From: an uncultured Bacteroidaceae bacterium
GTDB lineage: Bacteria; Bacteroidota; Bacteroidia; Bacteroidales; Bacteroidaceae
Assembly (NCBI GenBank): GCA_905235525.1
Contig: CAJOLW010000035.1
Location: 62,001-126,000, forward strand
Direction of reading: 5' to 3'
DNA length: 64,000 bases
Position 1 is the stretch's first letter, and every line of letters starts with the position of its first letter. A program made the translations under genes and the position numbers. Shown here in pieces: positions 51,753 through 61,710 of this stretch. The notes beneath the pieces were generated by a model that worked only from the letters and a program-made list of their open reading frames with translations, was not told where the DNA came from and searched no databases.

Positions 51753-52879
51753 GAGTATTAATAGGAGGAGATTTTTGTCCGCAAGAGCGAGTGGCTCAAT
51801 TGATAGAAGCGGGCATGGGGCATGAAGTCTTTGCTGATGTCACAAAGGTTGTGTCAGATGCTGACTATTCAATTGTGAATTTGGAATGCCCTATAGTTGA
51901 ACATTGGGCTACTCCTATTGAGAAGTGTGGTCCTAACTTGAAGGCGACATCGGTGGCAGTTGATGCCATAAAAGATGCAGGTTTTCAGTGTGTGACTTTG
52001 GGTAACAATCATATATATGATTATTCGGATGAAGGGATTGAAGAAACGATAAGGGTTCTGGAACAGAAAAATTTGGATTATGTAGGTGCAGGAGGAAATA
52101 TTAGTGAGGCATCTAAAGTTTTGTATAAGCAAATAGGTGAATCGGTACTTGCGGTGATTAATGCTTGTGAGACGGAATTTTCCATAGCCTCAAAGGATAC
52201 AGGAGGTGCTAACCCTCTTAATCCAGTTCATTTATATGGGATTATTCAAGAAGCCCGTCAACAAGCTAATTATGTATTATTAATCGTCCATGGTGGTGTG
52301 GAACATTATGCGTTACCTACATGCAGGATGAAAGATTTATACCACTTCTTTGTAGATGTGGGTGTCGACGCTGTTGTGAATCATCATCAACATTGTTATA
52401 CGGGATATGAAATCTATAAGGGGAAGCCTATTTTCTATGGATTAGGAAATTTCTGTTTTGACTCTTTATGTCAACGAAGGCAGTCTTGGAAAGAAGGATT
52501 TATGGTTGTTTTGGGTTTGGGCGTAGAGGAAAATCCATATGAATTAATACCTTATATTCAATGTGATGTTGAGGCAAAAGTGTCTTTGATGAGTAAAGAT
52601 GAGAAATTGGGTTTTGAGGAAAAGATTGAGGACTTGAATACAAAAATTGTTGATGATTCAATTTTGTTCAGATGTGAAAGTGAGTTCATGGAGAAAACCA
52701 AGGACGAATATTTGTTGGCATTGGAGCCGTATGGGAATCGTTTGCTGAGAGGATTGTATCGCCGTCGTTTATTGCCCTCTTTCATCAGTGAGAAAAGGCG
52801 TCTCCAATTGCTAAACAATATTGTGTGTGAATCTCATCGTGATCGATTGATACATGCAATCAAATATTTTAATCACTAA
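51749..52879 (+). CDS. CapA-like metallophosphatase-fold protein
   Basis: A 376-residue protein of the CapA (poly-gamma-glutamate synthesis) family. Motifs: GGDFCPQERV, NLECPIVEHW, LGNNHIYDY, HGGVEHYALP and FYGLGNF, which match the calcineurin-like metal site. Within a polysaccharide locus the name is historical; CapB and CapC are absent. It may remove or transfer a phosphate or a modification on the polymer (inference). No signal peptide is visible. Confidence 0.85.
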   Translation: MRVLIGGDFCPQERVAQLIEAGMGHEVFADVTKVVSDADYSIVNLECPIVEHWATPIEKCGPNLKATSVAVDAIKDAGFQCVTLGNNHIYDYSDEGIEETIRVLEQKNLDYVGAGGNISEASKVLYKQIGESVLAVINACETEFSIASKDTGGANPLNPVHLYGIIQEARQQANYVLLIVHGGVEHYALPTCRMKDLYHFFVDVGVDAVVNHHQHCYTGYEIYKGKPIFYGLGNFCFDSLCQRRQSWKEGFMVVLGLGVEENPYELIPYIQCDVEAKVSLMSKDEKLGFEEKIEDLNTKIVDDSILFRCESEFMEKTKDEYLLALEPYGNRLLRGLYRRRLLPSFISEKRRLQLLNNIVCESHRDRLIHAIKYFNH

Positions 52880-52886
52880 TAATCCT

Positions 52887-53780
52887 ATGCATCTCTCTAC
52901 ATTGTTTAATCTCAAAAAGGTGATGTATATTATTCTGACAGAGAAATGTGCATCGTTGTTCCCTGATAAACTTTATTTGCAAATAAAATGGTGGTTTATT
53001 ATGGGTACAAGATTGGATCTTGCCTCTCCAAAGACATTCAATGAGAAAATCCAATGGCTGAAACTTAATATGAGACGCGATGACTTTACGAATATGGTGG
53101 ATAAAATTACAGCAAAGGATTATGTGAGGGAAATATTGGGAATAAAATATATTATTCCGACCCTGAAAGTCTGGAATGCTGTTGAAGAGATTGATTTCAA
53201 GAGCCTTCCGCAACGGTTCGTGATAAAAACATCTCATGATAGTGGAGGGGTGATAGTGTGCCATGACAAATTGACATTAGACGAGGCTTCCATAAAAAAG
53301 AAATTATTCAAGTCGTGGCATAAGAACTATTTTACGGAAAACAGGGAATATCCATATAAGAACATTGTTCCTCGCATCTTAGTAGAAGAATTATTGGATG
53401 ATGGAACAGCAAATACTTTGATGGATTACAAATGTATGTGTTACAATGGTCGCTGTGAACAGATATTTGTGTGCTCTAATCGGGATGTTGGTTTGCAAAT
53501 AGATTTCTATGACAGAGAGTGGAATCATTTGCCGTTTCAGAGACATTATCCAAACTCTCCCCATATAATTTCAAGGCCGGCTGCTTTGGAGGAATTACTG
53601 GCTGTTGCCGATAAACTCGCCACTGCCATATCTCATCCCTTTGTGCGGTTGGATTTCTATTATGTAAATAGCCATGTGTATTTTGGTGAGATTACATTCT
53701 TCCCTGGAACCGGAATGGAGGAATTTACTCCATCTGAATGGGACAGGGTTCTTGGTGATATGATAAAATTACCCGTATGA
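52887..53780 (+). CDS. TupA-like ATP-grasp protein
   Basis: I choose the ATG at 52887 (MHLSTLFNLKK) because it clears the CapA-like stop; an upstream ATG at 52854 would overlap it by 26 nt. The 297-residue product has SPKTFNEKIQWLKL and FVIKTSHDSGG, as in ATP-grasp proteins of the TupA family. It also has MDYKCMCYNG and HPFVRLDFY. They are found in capsule and teichuronopeptide loci and probably ligate an amino acid or similar group to a sugar. It overlaps the acyltransferase gene by 4 nt. Confidence 0.85.
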   Translation: MHLSTLFNLKKVMYIILTEKCASLFPDKLYLQIKWWFIMGTRLDLASPKTFNEKIQWLKLNMRRDDFTNMVDKITAKDYVREILGIKYIIPTLKVWNAVEEIDFKSLPQRFVIKTSHDSGGVIVCHDKLTLDEASIKKKLFKSWHKNYFTENREYPYKNIVPRILVEELLDDGTANTLMDYKCMCYNGRCEQIFVCSNRDVGLQIDFYDREWNHLPFQRHYPNSPHIISRPAALEELLAVADKLATAISHPFVRLDFYYVNSHVYFGEITFFPGTGMEEFTPSEWDRVLGDMIKLPV

Positions 53781-54793
53781 AAAAGAATGTGTCAAATAAC
53801 TATTTAGCAGAAATGGCTTTTTGTAGGCCTATTCTGATTCTGTTGCTACTTCTTTACCATGCTTTTATTATCTATATAGGTGAGTGGAGCGCTCCATTCG
53901 GTTTTGTTCCTAATGAGTATTATGCATGGTTGGCAAGGCTGTCATATAGCTTCATGTTACCCATGTTTGTCTTTATGTCTGGCTATATATGGGGATGGCA
54001 ATGTCACACGAGAGGATCGAAGGAATCCTTGAAAGAATTGTTCAACAGGAAATTTGTACGGCTGTATCTCCCTTGTCTATTTTTTGGCATCTTATATATA
54101 GCGTTATTAGGTGATGGCGAAGCATCCCTGTTCAGGAATATCTATCAGATTGTGATGGGAGTCGGTCATTTATGGTTCCTTCCTATGTTGTTCTTGTGCT
54201 TCATGACATGTTGGTTTCTTGTACAAATAAAGGTGCCATCATCATATGTCTTTGTGGGTTGTGTTGTATTATCCGTGTTCAGCGCAATTCCGCAAGTACC
54301 ACAACGGATTGCTGATACTTTGCTCTATTTCCAATTCTTTTATGGAGGTGTGATTGTGTCTCAGCAGCGAGTTTTTTTAGAACAAAAAGCTAATTTAAGT
54401 TTGATTGTACCTCTTTGGGTGCTTTTTCTAGTTGTTTTTGTGTTATTGTCTGTTTTGTCAGATCATGTCGATTCTATTGTGTTGTGGACTTCTTTAATGG
54501 ACGATATACTATTGGTGGCATGTCGGATACTCTATGCTTGGTTGGGTTTGATAAGCCTGTATCTTACGGCACTGTATATTTGTCGGGAACATCAATTGCC
54601 GCAATTATATATAAAAGTGGGGAAATATTGTATGGGTATATATATCTTCCAACAGTTCATATTGAAGATTTTATATTATCATACAGATTTCATGGTAAAT
54701 ATATATCCCCTGTTTGTTCCGTGGATAGCTTTGGGAATATCTTTATTTTTCTCCATTCTTCTTACATTTATGTTTAAAAAGACACGTTTGTAG
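53777..54793 (+). CDS. Acyltransferase 3 family membrane protein
   Basis: A 338-residue protein with about 10 TMs. PILILLLLLYHAFIIY holds the conserved His of the family near the N-terminus, and the mid-part has SGYIWGW. Such proteins O-acetylate or otherwise acylate sugars on the polysaccharide. The codon usage and AT-richness are like the rest of the locus. Confidence 0.85.
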   Translation: MKKNVSNNYLAEMAFCRPILILLLLLYHAFIIYIGEWSAPFGFVPNEYYAWLARLSYSFMLPMFVFMSGYIWGWQCHTRGSKESLKELFNRKFVRLYLPCLFFGILYIALLGDGEASLFRNIYQIVMGVGHLWFLPMLFLCFMTCWFLVQIKVPSSYVFVGCVVLSVFSAIPQVPQRIADTLLYFQFFYGGVIVSQQRVFLEQKANLSLIVPLWVLFLVVFVLLSVLSDHVDSIVLWTSLMDDILLVACRILYAWLGLISLYLTALYICREHQLPQLYIKVGKYCMGIYIFQQFILKILYYHTDFMVNIYPLFVPWIALGISLFFSILLTFMFKKTRL

Positions 54794-54795
54794 TT

Positions 54796-55950
54796 ATGTT
54801 TACGGAGATTCAGACATACATATTATATAATATCTTGCTATTGCTCTGTCCTACATTGTGTTTCCTCTCAGAGCGGAAGAATACACGTTGGGGGATATTT
54901 CTTGCGTATGCTATTTTGATGGCTGTATCTATCTTTCGTTTTGATATCGGTGATGATTATGTGAGGTATGCCAGCATGTTTAACGAAGTTGGTAAGAAAA
55001 CGATAGACACTATAACGCCATTAGATATGCTCATGTATGAGCCGCTTACATTTTTGCTTTCATGGACGTTTTCGTGGGCCATTTATCCTTATGTCTATGT
55101 TATGGGGTGTTATGCTTTTGCCACTCTCTTTTGCTATTATAAGATATTTGACCATTACAAGATACACTCATTTGGAGTGTTCTTCTTGGTGGCCACATGG
55201 ATGCTTTTTCAGGCGTGGGATGGTGTCAGACAAAACTTGGCAATAGCCATCTTTGTGTATGGCATACGATTTATAGAATCTCGTGACTTCCTGAGGTATC
55301 TGATTTGTTTGCTGTTTGCAATGACGGCTCATTATTCTGCCATCCTGATGTTGCCATTCTATTTTGTGTCATATATTAAGTTGGACCAAAGAATTTTGAC
55401 TGGTATTGTCTTTGTGGTGTTCGTGTTAGCAGAAATAGGATTTTTGTCCAATATGCATAATAGTCTTGCGGCTCTCATACCTTATTATGGGCAGATCTAT
55501 GCGGATTCGAAATATTTGCAGAATGGTTCTGGAACCTATCATACCACAACTTATATTCTGACCATGTTACTATATATGTTGATTCTGTTTCTTTCTAAAA
55601 AGGGACATTCTATTTTTGCGAACTTATTGGCAATCGGAGCGATTATTTATGCGGAAGCAGGTGGAAATTTGACCTTCATCAGAATTTCATGGTATTTCAC
55701 TCCTGCTCTCATGATTTTGGTGCCAAAGATTCTGCAGGAAGCCTCTTCTGTAATGGAATATAATAAAACTTATGTGCGTTATTTGTATATGATAGTATTA
55801 TTTGTCTCCTTGTTTGAGGGTGTATATTTAAAGGCAAATTTCAGGAATGTGGTTCCTTATGATTCAGTATTTTTAGAAAATTTCCATTACCAAAGAGGGA
55901 ATGAAAGCGGAAAAATAAACTCTGTTCTACAACAGAGTTGGAGGCTGTAG
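54796..55950 (+). CDS. EpsG-family polysaccharide polymerase (Wzy-like)
   Basis: A 384-residue, roughly 10-TM protein. The early segment FRFDIGDDYVRYASMF is typical of EpsG-type polymerases, and WDGVRQNLAIAIFVYG holds the conserved Arg-Gln region. It probably joins repeat units in the periplasm, the Wzy role missing from the other genes here. Confidence 0.83.
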   Translation: MFTEIQTYILYNILLLLCPTLCFLSERKNTRWGIFLAYAILMAVSIFRFDIGDDYVRYASMFNEVGKKTIDTITPLDMLMYEPLTFLLSWTFSWAIYPYVYVMGCYAFATLFCYYKIFDHYKIHSFGVFFLVATWMLFQAWDGVRQNLAIAIFVYGIRFIESRDFLRYLICLLFAMTAHYSAILMLPFYFVSYIKLDQRILTGIVFVVFVLAEIGFLSNMHNSLAALIPYYGQIYADSKYLQNGSGTYHTTTYILTMLLYMLILFLSKKGHSIFANLLAIGAIIYAEAGGNLTFIRISWYFTPALMILVPKILQEASSVMEYNKTYVRYLYMIVLFVSLFEGVYLKANFRNVVPYDSVFLENFHYQRGNESGKINSVLQQSWRL

Positions 55951-56146
55951 AAGAAAGGAGAGAGAATGAGTGCTCGTCATGTGCCGAATTTTTGAGTCAA
56001 TGCCGCATAGTTAAATGCATTAGAATGACACTGTTTTTTTACGAGTCGATGGCGGGTATACGGATAAGAAGATGTTGAAGATGAATACAAATGGCGATGT
56101 AAGATGTTTTCATTTCGGTTCTACATTCTAAATTCTTGTGGAAAAG
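55951..56146. other. Intergenic stretch in the capsule locus
   Basis: I see no gene in about 200 nt before the next promoter. A short hydrophilic frame is present, but it has no family similarity or start context. Confidence 0.5.
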
Positions 56147-56177
56147 TTGTATATTTGTGTGATTCTCGTTATCTTTG
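56147..56177 (+). promoter_or_regulatory. Internal promoter of the capsule locus
   Basis: TTG at 56147-56149 and TATCTTTG at 56170-56177 are 20 nt apart, a good Bacteroidetes promoter for the four glycosyltransferase genes that follow. It overlaps an upstream ATG (56175), which is why 56202 is used as the start. Confidence 0.75.
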
Positions 56178-56201
56178 TATTCGAATCGTGATGTATTCAT
56201 A

Positions 56202-56969
56202 ATGAAGAAAAAAGTTATCTATACAAGTATTATCGGGTCATATGACAATTTACGGCAGCCAGAGGTCGTGGATTCGGATTTCGACTACATTCTTTTTGTT
56301 AAAGAAGGAATGAAAATGAATGATTACGAAGGTGTGTGGATGGTTCGTGAGTTTGCGGACTTTGGGTCTGATGATATCATTACCTCTCGTTATCCTAAGA
56401 TGCACCCTCATACGTTGCTGTCCGACTATGAATATACGGTGTGGATGGATGGAAACCTTGTGATAAATAGCAATGATTTTTATAGGGCAATTGACAAGAA
56501 GATAGAGGAGGGAATTATTTACTCTGGCGTAAAGCATCCAGATAAGACGTGTGTGTATGAGGACATTGTGGCATGTGTGCATGCAATGCGTGACCGCACA
56601 TCCAATATTTTGCGCGCAGCGAATTTCTTGTTAAAGGAGCATTTCCCTCGTCATTATGGGATGTATGAGAACAACATTATTCTGCGGCGCACGGATTCTG
56701 TTGCTGTTCAGGCTTACAATAATCATTGGTGGGAATTGTACCTTGCTTATCCTCATCGTGATCAATTTATGGCTCCTTATTGCTTGAGGGAACATCGCAT
56801 TCCTTTTGACTATCTGTTTCCAGAAGGGATGTCTGCTAAAAATTGCGAATGGATAAAATATATCGAGCACAACGAGAGTCCTAAGTCTTTTTTGCGATAT
56901 TGGTATGACTTTTTTGCTTGTCGCATGAGAACATATTTGATGCTTATATACTTAAAGATTCGAACTTGA
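56202..56969 (+). CDS. DUF616 (TOD1/MUCI70-type) glycosyltransferase
   Basis: A 255-residue protein. KVIYTSIIGSYDNLRQPEV and PKMHPHTLLSDYEYTVWMD, with a WMDGN acidic motif, match DUF616. This family is related to plant TOD1/MUCI70 and is predicted to be a glycosyltransferase. The ATG at 56202 lies about 19 nt after the likely transcription start. It is the first of four transferases. Confidence 0.82.
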   Translation: MKKKVIYTSIIGSYDNLRQPEVVDSDFDYILFVKEGMKMNDYEGVWMVREFADFGSDDIITSRYPKMHPHTLLSDYEYTVWMDGNLVINSNDFYRAIDKKIEEGIIYSGVKHPDKTCVYEDIVACVHAMRDRTSNILRAANFLLKEHFPRHYGMYENNIILRRTDSVAVQAYNNHWWELYLAYPHRDQFMAPYCLREHRIPFDYLFPEGMSAKNCEWIKYIEHNESPKSFLRYWYDFFACRMRTYLMLIYLKIRT

Positions 56970-56972
56970 AAC

Positions 56973-58064
56973 ATGATAAAAGTATTATTCATTTCTCAGT
57001 ATCTCAACCGCAATGGGACAGAGTCATTTATGATGAATGTGTTTCGAGGTATAGATAGAAAACGATTCCATGTGGATTTTCTTCTGTATTCATGGCAAGA
57101 AACTGACTATAGCAAAGAAGTTGAAATGGCAGGTGGTGTGGTTTACCGAGTTCCATGCCGCAAAGAGTCTCTCATAAAATGGAATCTTTCATTAAATCGT
57201 TTTTTTAAGATCCATGCGACTGAATATCATGCGGTGCATTTTTGTGGGAACAGTTTGACATCAATTGCTCCCATCTACTACGCATATAAATATGGTGTGC
57301 CTGTTCGGATAGTGCATGCTCACAATTCGTCTGCAAGGGGATTCCATAATCGGCTATTACATTTGTTGAAACGCCAATACGTATATAGCCTTGCAACTCA
57401 TTTTTTTGCTTGTTCAACCTTGGCTGCCCGATGGTTTTTCGGTGACAAGGACGTCGTCATTATTCACAATGGCATTGAGGTGGCTCGCTTTTCGTATGAT
57501 GTGGAAACGAGGAGACTGTATAGAGAGAAGATGGGTATAGAAGAGGATGAAGTGGTGATAGGTCATGTGGGTAGATTTGTGGAGGAGAAGAACCACGTCT
57601 TCATGATAGAGGTGTTTGCTCAATACGTACAGCAATGCCCTAAGGCAAAACTGATGCTGATTGGTGTAGGACCCTTGTTTAGTGAAATTAAAGAACTGGT
57701 TGTCCGCTTCAATCTTCAGGAGCGAGTCATGCTACTGGGTGAACGTTCGGATGTGGCGGGTTTGATGCAGGCAATGGATGCGTTTCTAATGCCGTCGTTG
57801 TTTGAGGGATTTCCTTTTGTGCTGATTGAAGCACAGGCTGCCGGACTTCCCTGTCTGATTGCCGATACAATCAATAGAGATATCTGTATTACGGATAATG
57901 TCCATTTCGCATCGTTATCAGAGGATTCCATAGGATGGGTGGAGAAACTGGATGGAATGTTGATGGGATATAAACGTAAGAAGGAGGATTGTGTTATTGC
58001 ATCTAAAGGATATGTAATTCAAGAAACAGTACAATATTTACAAAAGGTGTATGGGGAGGAATAG
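56973..58064 (+). CDS. GT4-family glycosyltransferase (1)
   Basis: A 363-residue GT-B fold enzyme. The N-terminal segment has QYLNRNGTESFMMNVFRG and the C-terminal part has GHVGRFVEEKNH and PSLFEGFPFVLIEAQAAG, the E-x7-E donor-binding motif. The sugar is not identifiable. It follows the DUF616 gene by 3 nt. Confidence 0.92.
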   Translation: MIKVLFISQYLNRNGTESFMMNVFRGIDRKRFHVDFLLYSWQETDYSKEVEMAGGVVYRVPCRKESLIKWNLSLNRFFKIHATEYHAVHFCGNSLTSIAPIYYAYKYGVPVRIVHAHNSSARGFHNRLLHLLKRQYVYSLATHFFACSTLAARWFFGDKDVVIIHNGIEVARFSYDVETRRLYREKMGIEEDEVVIGHVGRFVEEKNHVFMIEVFAQYVQQCPKAKLMLIGVGPLFSEIKELVVRFNLQERVMLLGERSDVAGLMQAMDAFLMPSLFEGFPFVLIEAQAAGLPCLIADTINRDICITDNVHFASLSEDSIGWVEKLDGMLMGYKRKKEDCVIASKGYVIQETVQYLQKVYGEE

Positions 58065-58067
58065 AAG

Positions 58068-59201
58068 ATGAAAATAGCTATTAACTGTATTTTTTGCCAA
58101 CCGCGTGGGGGAGGCGTTAGAGAGTATATATACAATGTGGTATCGGCTCTGAGCCAGATTGACACAGAAAATGAATACATACTCTATGTTTTGAAAGATT
58201 GTGTGGAGTACGCTCGTCAAGTATTGCCTCATGTGGACAATATGCGCATTCAGCCCACCCCCTATGACTCTTCCTATAAGTCTGTCATTCTGCGAAGCCT
58301 GTTTTCTAACCGATACTGGTTGGCGGAAGAAAAGAAAGAACAGTTCGACATTTTCCATTCACCATTTTTTCATGCGCCTCGTTTGAAACGTTCTAAAGTA
58401 ATCATAACGGTACACGATTTGAGGTTTTGTCGCTACCCGTCAACCTACACTCTTCCTCGTTATCTTTTTTTGCGCACTGCGGTGATGAGGTCTATTCAGC
58501 AGGCTGATAAGATAATATCCATTTCAGAATTTACGAAGCAGGAAATAATGGATGTGTATAAGATTGGCTGCGAAAAGATAAAAGTAGTGAATGAGGCAAT
58601 CAATCGCGAAGATTTCTCCATCCGTCAACTGGATGGGTATGTGTTAGATGATGTGGCAAAACCGCTTGAGGGTAGCCGCTTCATGTTGTCGGTAGGTCAC
58701 ATTGAACCTCGAAAGAATTATGGTCGTCTTTTAGATGCTTTTGCTACGTTAAAGGAAAAAACAGAGACGAATGATGTGAAACTGGTCATTGTGGGGAAAA
58801 AGGGGCATCATTACAAGGAAATACTCAGACGTATGGGCAAGATGTCTGATGTGTATTATTTGGACTTTGTTTCCCGTGAGCTATTGTTATGGCTCTATCA
58901 ACATGCGGCATTGTTCGTGTTCCCTTCTTTCTACGAGGGATTTGGCTTTCCACCGCTTGAAGCTGCATGTTTTGGCATCATTTCTGCGGTTTCCAATGCG
59001 TCTTCAATTCCAGAAGTGTGTGGAGAGAGTGCTGCGTACTTTAATCCTTTTAGTGTGGAGGACATGGCAAATACACTTTGGCGATGTTTGTCAGATGAAG
59101 CCTTTGTTAATGAAAAGAAAACTTTACTCATGCCTAATCTTGATAGATTCTCTTGGGAGAAGAATGCATGTGAAACACTCCAAACATACCACTCACTATG
59201 A
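58068..59201 (+). CDS. GT4-family glycosyltransferase (2)
   Basis: A 377-residue GT-B enzyme. FCQPRGGGVREYIYNV at the N-terminus, IITVHDLRF, SVGHIEPRKNYGRLLDA and PSFYEGFGFPPLEAACFG are typical of mannosyltransferase-like GT4 members. It overlaps the next gene by 4 nt. Confidence 0.92.
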   Translation: MKIAINCIFCQPRGGGVREYIYNVVSALSQIDTENEYILYVLKDCVEYARQVLPHVDNMRIQPTPYDSSYKSVILRSLFSNRYWLAEEKKEQFDIFHSPFFHAPRLKRSKVIITVHDLRFCRYPSTYTLPRYLFLRTAVMRSIQQADKIISISEFTKQEIMDVYKIGCEKIKVVNEAINREDFSIRQLDGYVLDDVAKPLEGSRFMLSVGHIEPRKNYGRLLDAFATLKEKTETNDVKLVIVGKKGHHYKEILRRMGKMSDVYYLDFVSRELLLWLYQHAALFVFPSFYEGFGFPPLEAACFGIISAVSNASSIPEVCGESAAYFNPFSVEDMANTLWRCLSDEAFVNEKKTLLMPNLDRFSWEKNACETLQTYHSL

Positions 59202-60319
59202 TAAAGAAGTTGATGATGGTGGTGAATGAGGACAGGTTTTTTCTTAGCCACAGAAAGACGATTGCACAGAAGGCGTTGGAGGAGGGAATCGATGTGACGA
59301 TTATCTGTAAGGACACGGGGCATGCCGATGAAGTGACAGCTTTAGGTTTTCCAATGATAAATTTGCCAATCAATCCCACAGGTACTAACTTGATGGAAGA
59401 AATGGTCACGTTGTTTTTTTTGTGGAAACTTTATCGGAAAGAGAAACCTGATATCGTTCATCATGTAGGGCTGAAAAATATTCTTTGGGGCGGATTGGCT
59501 GCAAAATTCACCCGGATTCATCATGTTGTGAATGCTGTTTGTGGATTAGGAGTTCTATTTGCAGGCGAAAGACTTTCGTTCAAGGCTCGAGCTGTTATGA
59601 AGGTGTTTGCATGGTCCAGTGCAGGAATGAACGTGTCCGAAATATTCCAGAATAAAGAGGATATGCAGTTATTTCAAGCCCATGGGGTCGTGAAGAAATC
59701 ACAGTGCGATTTCATTAAGGGCTCAGGTGTAGATTTGGATGCATTTCGTTATGTTCCAGAACCTGTTGAAGGGAAAATCCGTGTGATATTCACAGCACGT
59801 ATGGTAAAAGAAAAAGGAGTGCTGACATTGATTGACGCTGCAGAGAAATTGCGTTCGGAGTTTTATGACAAGGTTGAATTCCTGTTGTGTGGTGACCTTT
59901 CCAGCAATCCCGATGGCATCAGGAAAGAAGAATTGGAGGCGCGGTGCGACAATACCTATATACATTGGGTCGGCTATCGAAGTGACGTGCTGGAACTTCT
60001 GAAGTCGTCTCATATCATGGCATTTCCCAGTTATTACCGTGAAGGGGTTCCATTGTCTCTGATTGAAGCATGTGCGGTAGGGCGTCCCATTGTGACATGC
60101 AATTCCATAGGCTGTCGCGATGTTGTAGATGATGGTGTTAATGGTTTTCTGGTGTCTCCTCGCGATTGTGATGCCTTAGCAGAGAAGTTGCATGAGTTGT
60201 TCTTAAATAAGAAATTGCGTGAACAGATGGGACGGAATGGTCGTGAACGGGCAGAAAGAGAATTCTCTATACAAAAGGTGGTAGAGAAGCATTTAGAGAT
60301 TTATAATCGCTCTTTTTGA
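59198..60319 (+). CDS. GT4-family glycosyltransferase (3), PglA/EpsD-like
   Basis: A 373-residue GT-B enzyme. HHVGLKNILWGGLAAKFT in the N-terminal half and EGVPLSLIEACAVGRPIV in the donor site recall GalNAc/GlcNAc transferases such as PglA. It is the last plus-strand gene of the locus and converges on the beta-helix gene with an 11-nt gap. Confidence 0.9.
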   Translation: MIKKLMMVVNEDRFFLSHRKTIAQKALEEGIDVTIICKDTGHADEVTALGFPMINLPINPTGTNLMEEMVTLFFLWKLYRKEKPDIVHHVGLKNILWGGLAAKFTRIHHVVNAVCGLGVLFAGERLSFKARAVMKVFAWSSAGMNVSEIFQNKEDMQLFQAHGVVKKSQCDFIKGSGVDLDAFRYVPEPVEGKIRVIFTARMVKEKGVLTLIDAAEKLRSEFYDKVEFLLCGDLSSNPDGIRKEELEARCDNTYIHWVGYRSDVLELLKSSHIMAFPSYYREGVPLSLIEACAVGRPIVTCNSIGCRDVVDDGVNGFLVSPRDCDALAEKLHELFLNKKLREQMGRNGRERAEREFSIQKVVEKHLEIYNRSF

Positions 60320-60330
60320 TTTCACCATGC

Positions 60331-61656
60331 TTATTTCACATATTCAAGTTTGTTGTTTTTTAATTTTAAACCTTCAAATTTCACGCCTCTACCGAATTTC
60401 ATCTTGGTCGGATGGAGGAAGACATTGTTGACAAACACCCAATTCTTTGTATAACCTTCGCCATGCCAAATCCAAGGTTCGGTGTTTTTGTCTGCCCTGT
60501 TGTTTTTGACTATAATGTTCGTCGTGGCATAGTCGGTACAAATGGCAAATTCGAAGGCTCTCCTGCTGTTGGCAATCTTATTGTTTGTAATCTCAATGTT
60601 GTGAGCAGGTCCGCCTCGTTCGTTCGATATAATGCCAATGGCAGCATTGGCACCCTGGCAATTGTTGATGTAGTTGTCCCGAATCTTGATATTGTCAATG
60701 GTATATGCAGTATTATTGGCCTCAATGTCAATGGATCCAGGCATGGTCTTATGAGAGGTGTTGAAAAATAGATTTTTTTCAATGACAACATTCTGTCCAT
60801 TGATAACAGAAACCCCGTTCCGATTGTAGCATTTGTATCCATCAATGCGGTTGTGGCGTATAGTCACATTCATGTTGCGTGCGCGCTCTCCTGTAGATTC
60901 GTTATCACTATAGTGGTTGAGGCAAATAGCATCACCCCAGAAATTATTGAAAACACATTGCTCAATAGAGAAGCGGTTGACTCCAATGAGACTGATAGTG
61001 TGGCAGTGCTCCTGATACGGATCCCATTGAGTGCTTTCGTTTTCCACCCTGAATGTTATCCCCTCTATATGGATGTCATGGATGGAGTTTGGGATGTCGT
61101 TGGGTTTACTGTAAGCACATAAAGTTCCCGCTTTTGTGTTTGTTGTAAATATGCTACCATCCTCACCAGTCAATCGGATGTTCGAACGATGAATTCCCAG
61201 ATGGTAAGGCTTTGGCAGTTTGTAGGTTGGGTTGTGTATGCTTTTCAGCAGGTAAGTCCCTCGGGGGAAAAAGATGTTGTCACACATTTGTAGCAGACTG
61301 TTGATGGATGCGGCATCATCCCTTTTTCCGTCAGCATAGCACAACCATCGTGCGTTGAAAGTCTTGTTCTTCAGAGTACCGTTGACAAAGGCTCCCTGAA
61401 TATTAACATTCCCCTTGAGGTAAGTGTTGTCGAACACCAACCTACCCGACAAACAGCCACCCTTGAATAGCAAGGTAACATTAGGCGGAAACTTGATGGT
61501 TGCCCCTGTCTTATGCTTGAAACAGATGATATAAGTAGCATTGGCTTGCACAAAAAAAGAACGGATGTCTGTATTAGGAGAGTCCTGATAAGTCTTCGCC
61601 CCGGAAGAACTTGTTATTAAGGTGAATAGAAGGCAAAATGGAATGATTGTTCGCAT
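60331..61656 (-). CDS. Secreted right-handed beta-helix protein
   Basis: A 441-residue exported protein: signal peptide MRTIIPFCLLFTLITSSSGA. Repeats run in a parallel beta-helix style (IHDIHIEGITFRVENES, NVTIRHNRIDGY, NIKIRDNYINN, NIEITNNKIANS). Such folds occur in polysaccharide lyases and epimerases. No clear catalytic triad can be placed by eye. Because it faces the capsule locus, it may modify or cut that polymer (inference). Confidence 0.83.
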   Translation of the reverse strand: MRTIIPFCLLFTLITSSSGAKTYQDSPNTDIRSFFVQANATYIICFKHKTGATIKFPPNVTLLFKGGCLSGRLVFDNTYLKGNVNIQGAFVNGTLKNKTFNARWLCYADGKRDDAASINSLLQMCDNIFFPRGTYLLKSIHNPTYKLPKPYHLGIHRSNIRLTGEDGSIFTTNTKAGTLCAYSKPNDIPNSIHDIHIEGITFRVENESTQWDPYQEHCHTISLIGVNRFSIEQCVFNNFWGDAICLNHYSDNESTGERARNMNVTIRHNRIDGYKCYNRNGVSVINGQNVVIEKNLFFNTSHKTMPGSIDIEANNTAYTIDNIKIRDNYINNCQGANAAIGIISNERGGPAHNIEITNNKIANSRRAFEFAICTDYATTNIIVKNNRADKNTEPWIWHGEGYTKNWVFVNNVFLHPTKMKFGRGVKFEGLKLKNNKLEYVK

Positions 61657-61710
61657 GTTTGAAACGTTTGGGCGAGGTTTGATATGGAAATGCCATATCT
61701 GTCATGAAAA

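Noticed and set aside
51749..52879. Poly-gamma-glutamate capsule synthesis
   Set aside because: Only a CapA-like gene is present; CapB and CapC are missing and the neighbours are polysaccharide genes.
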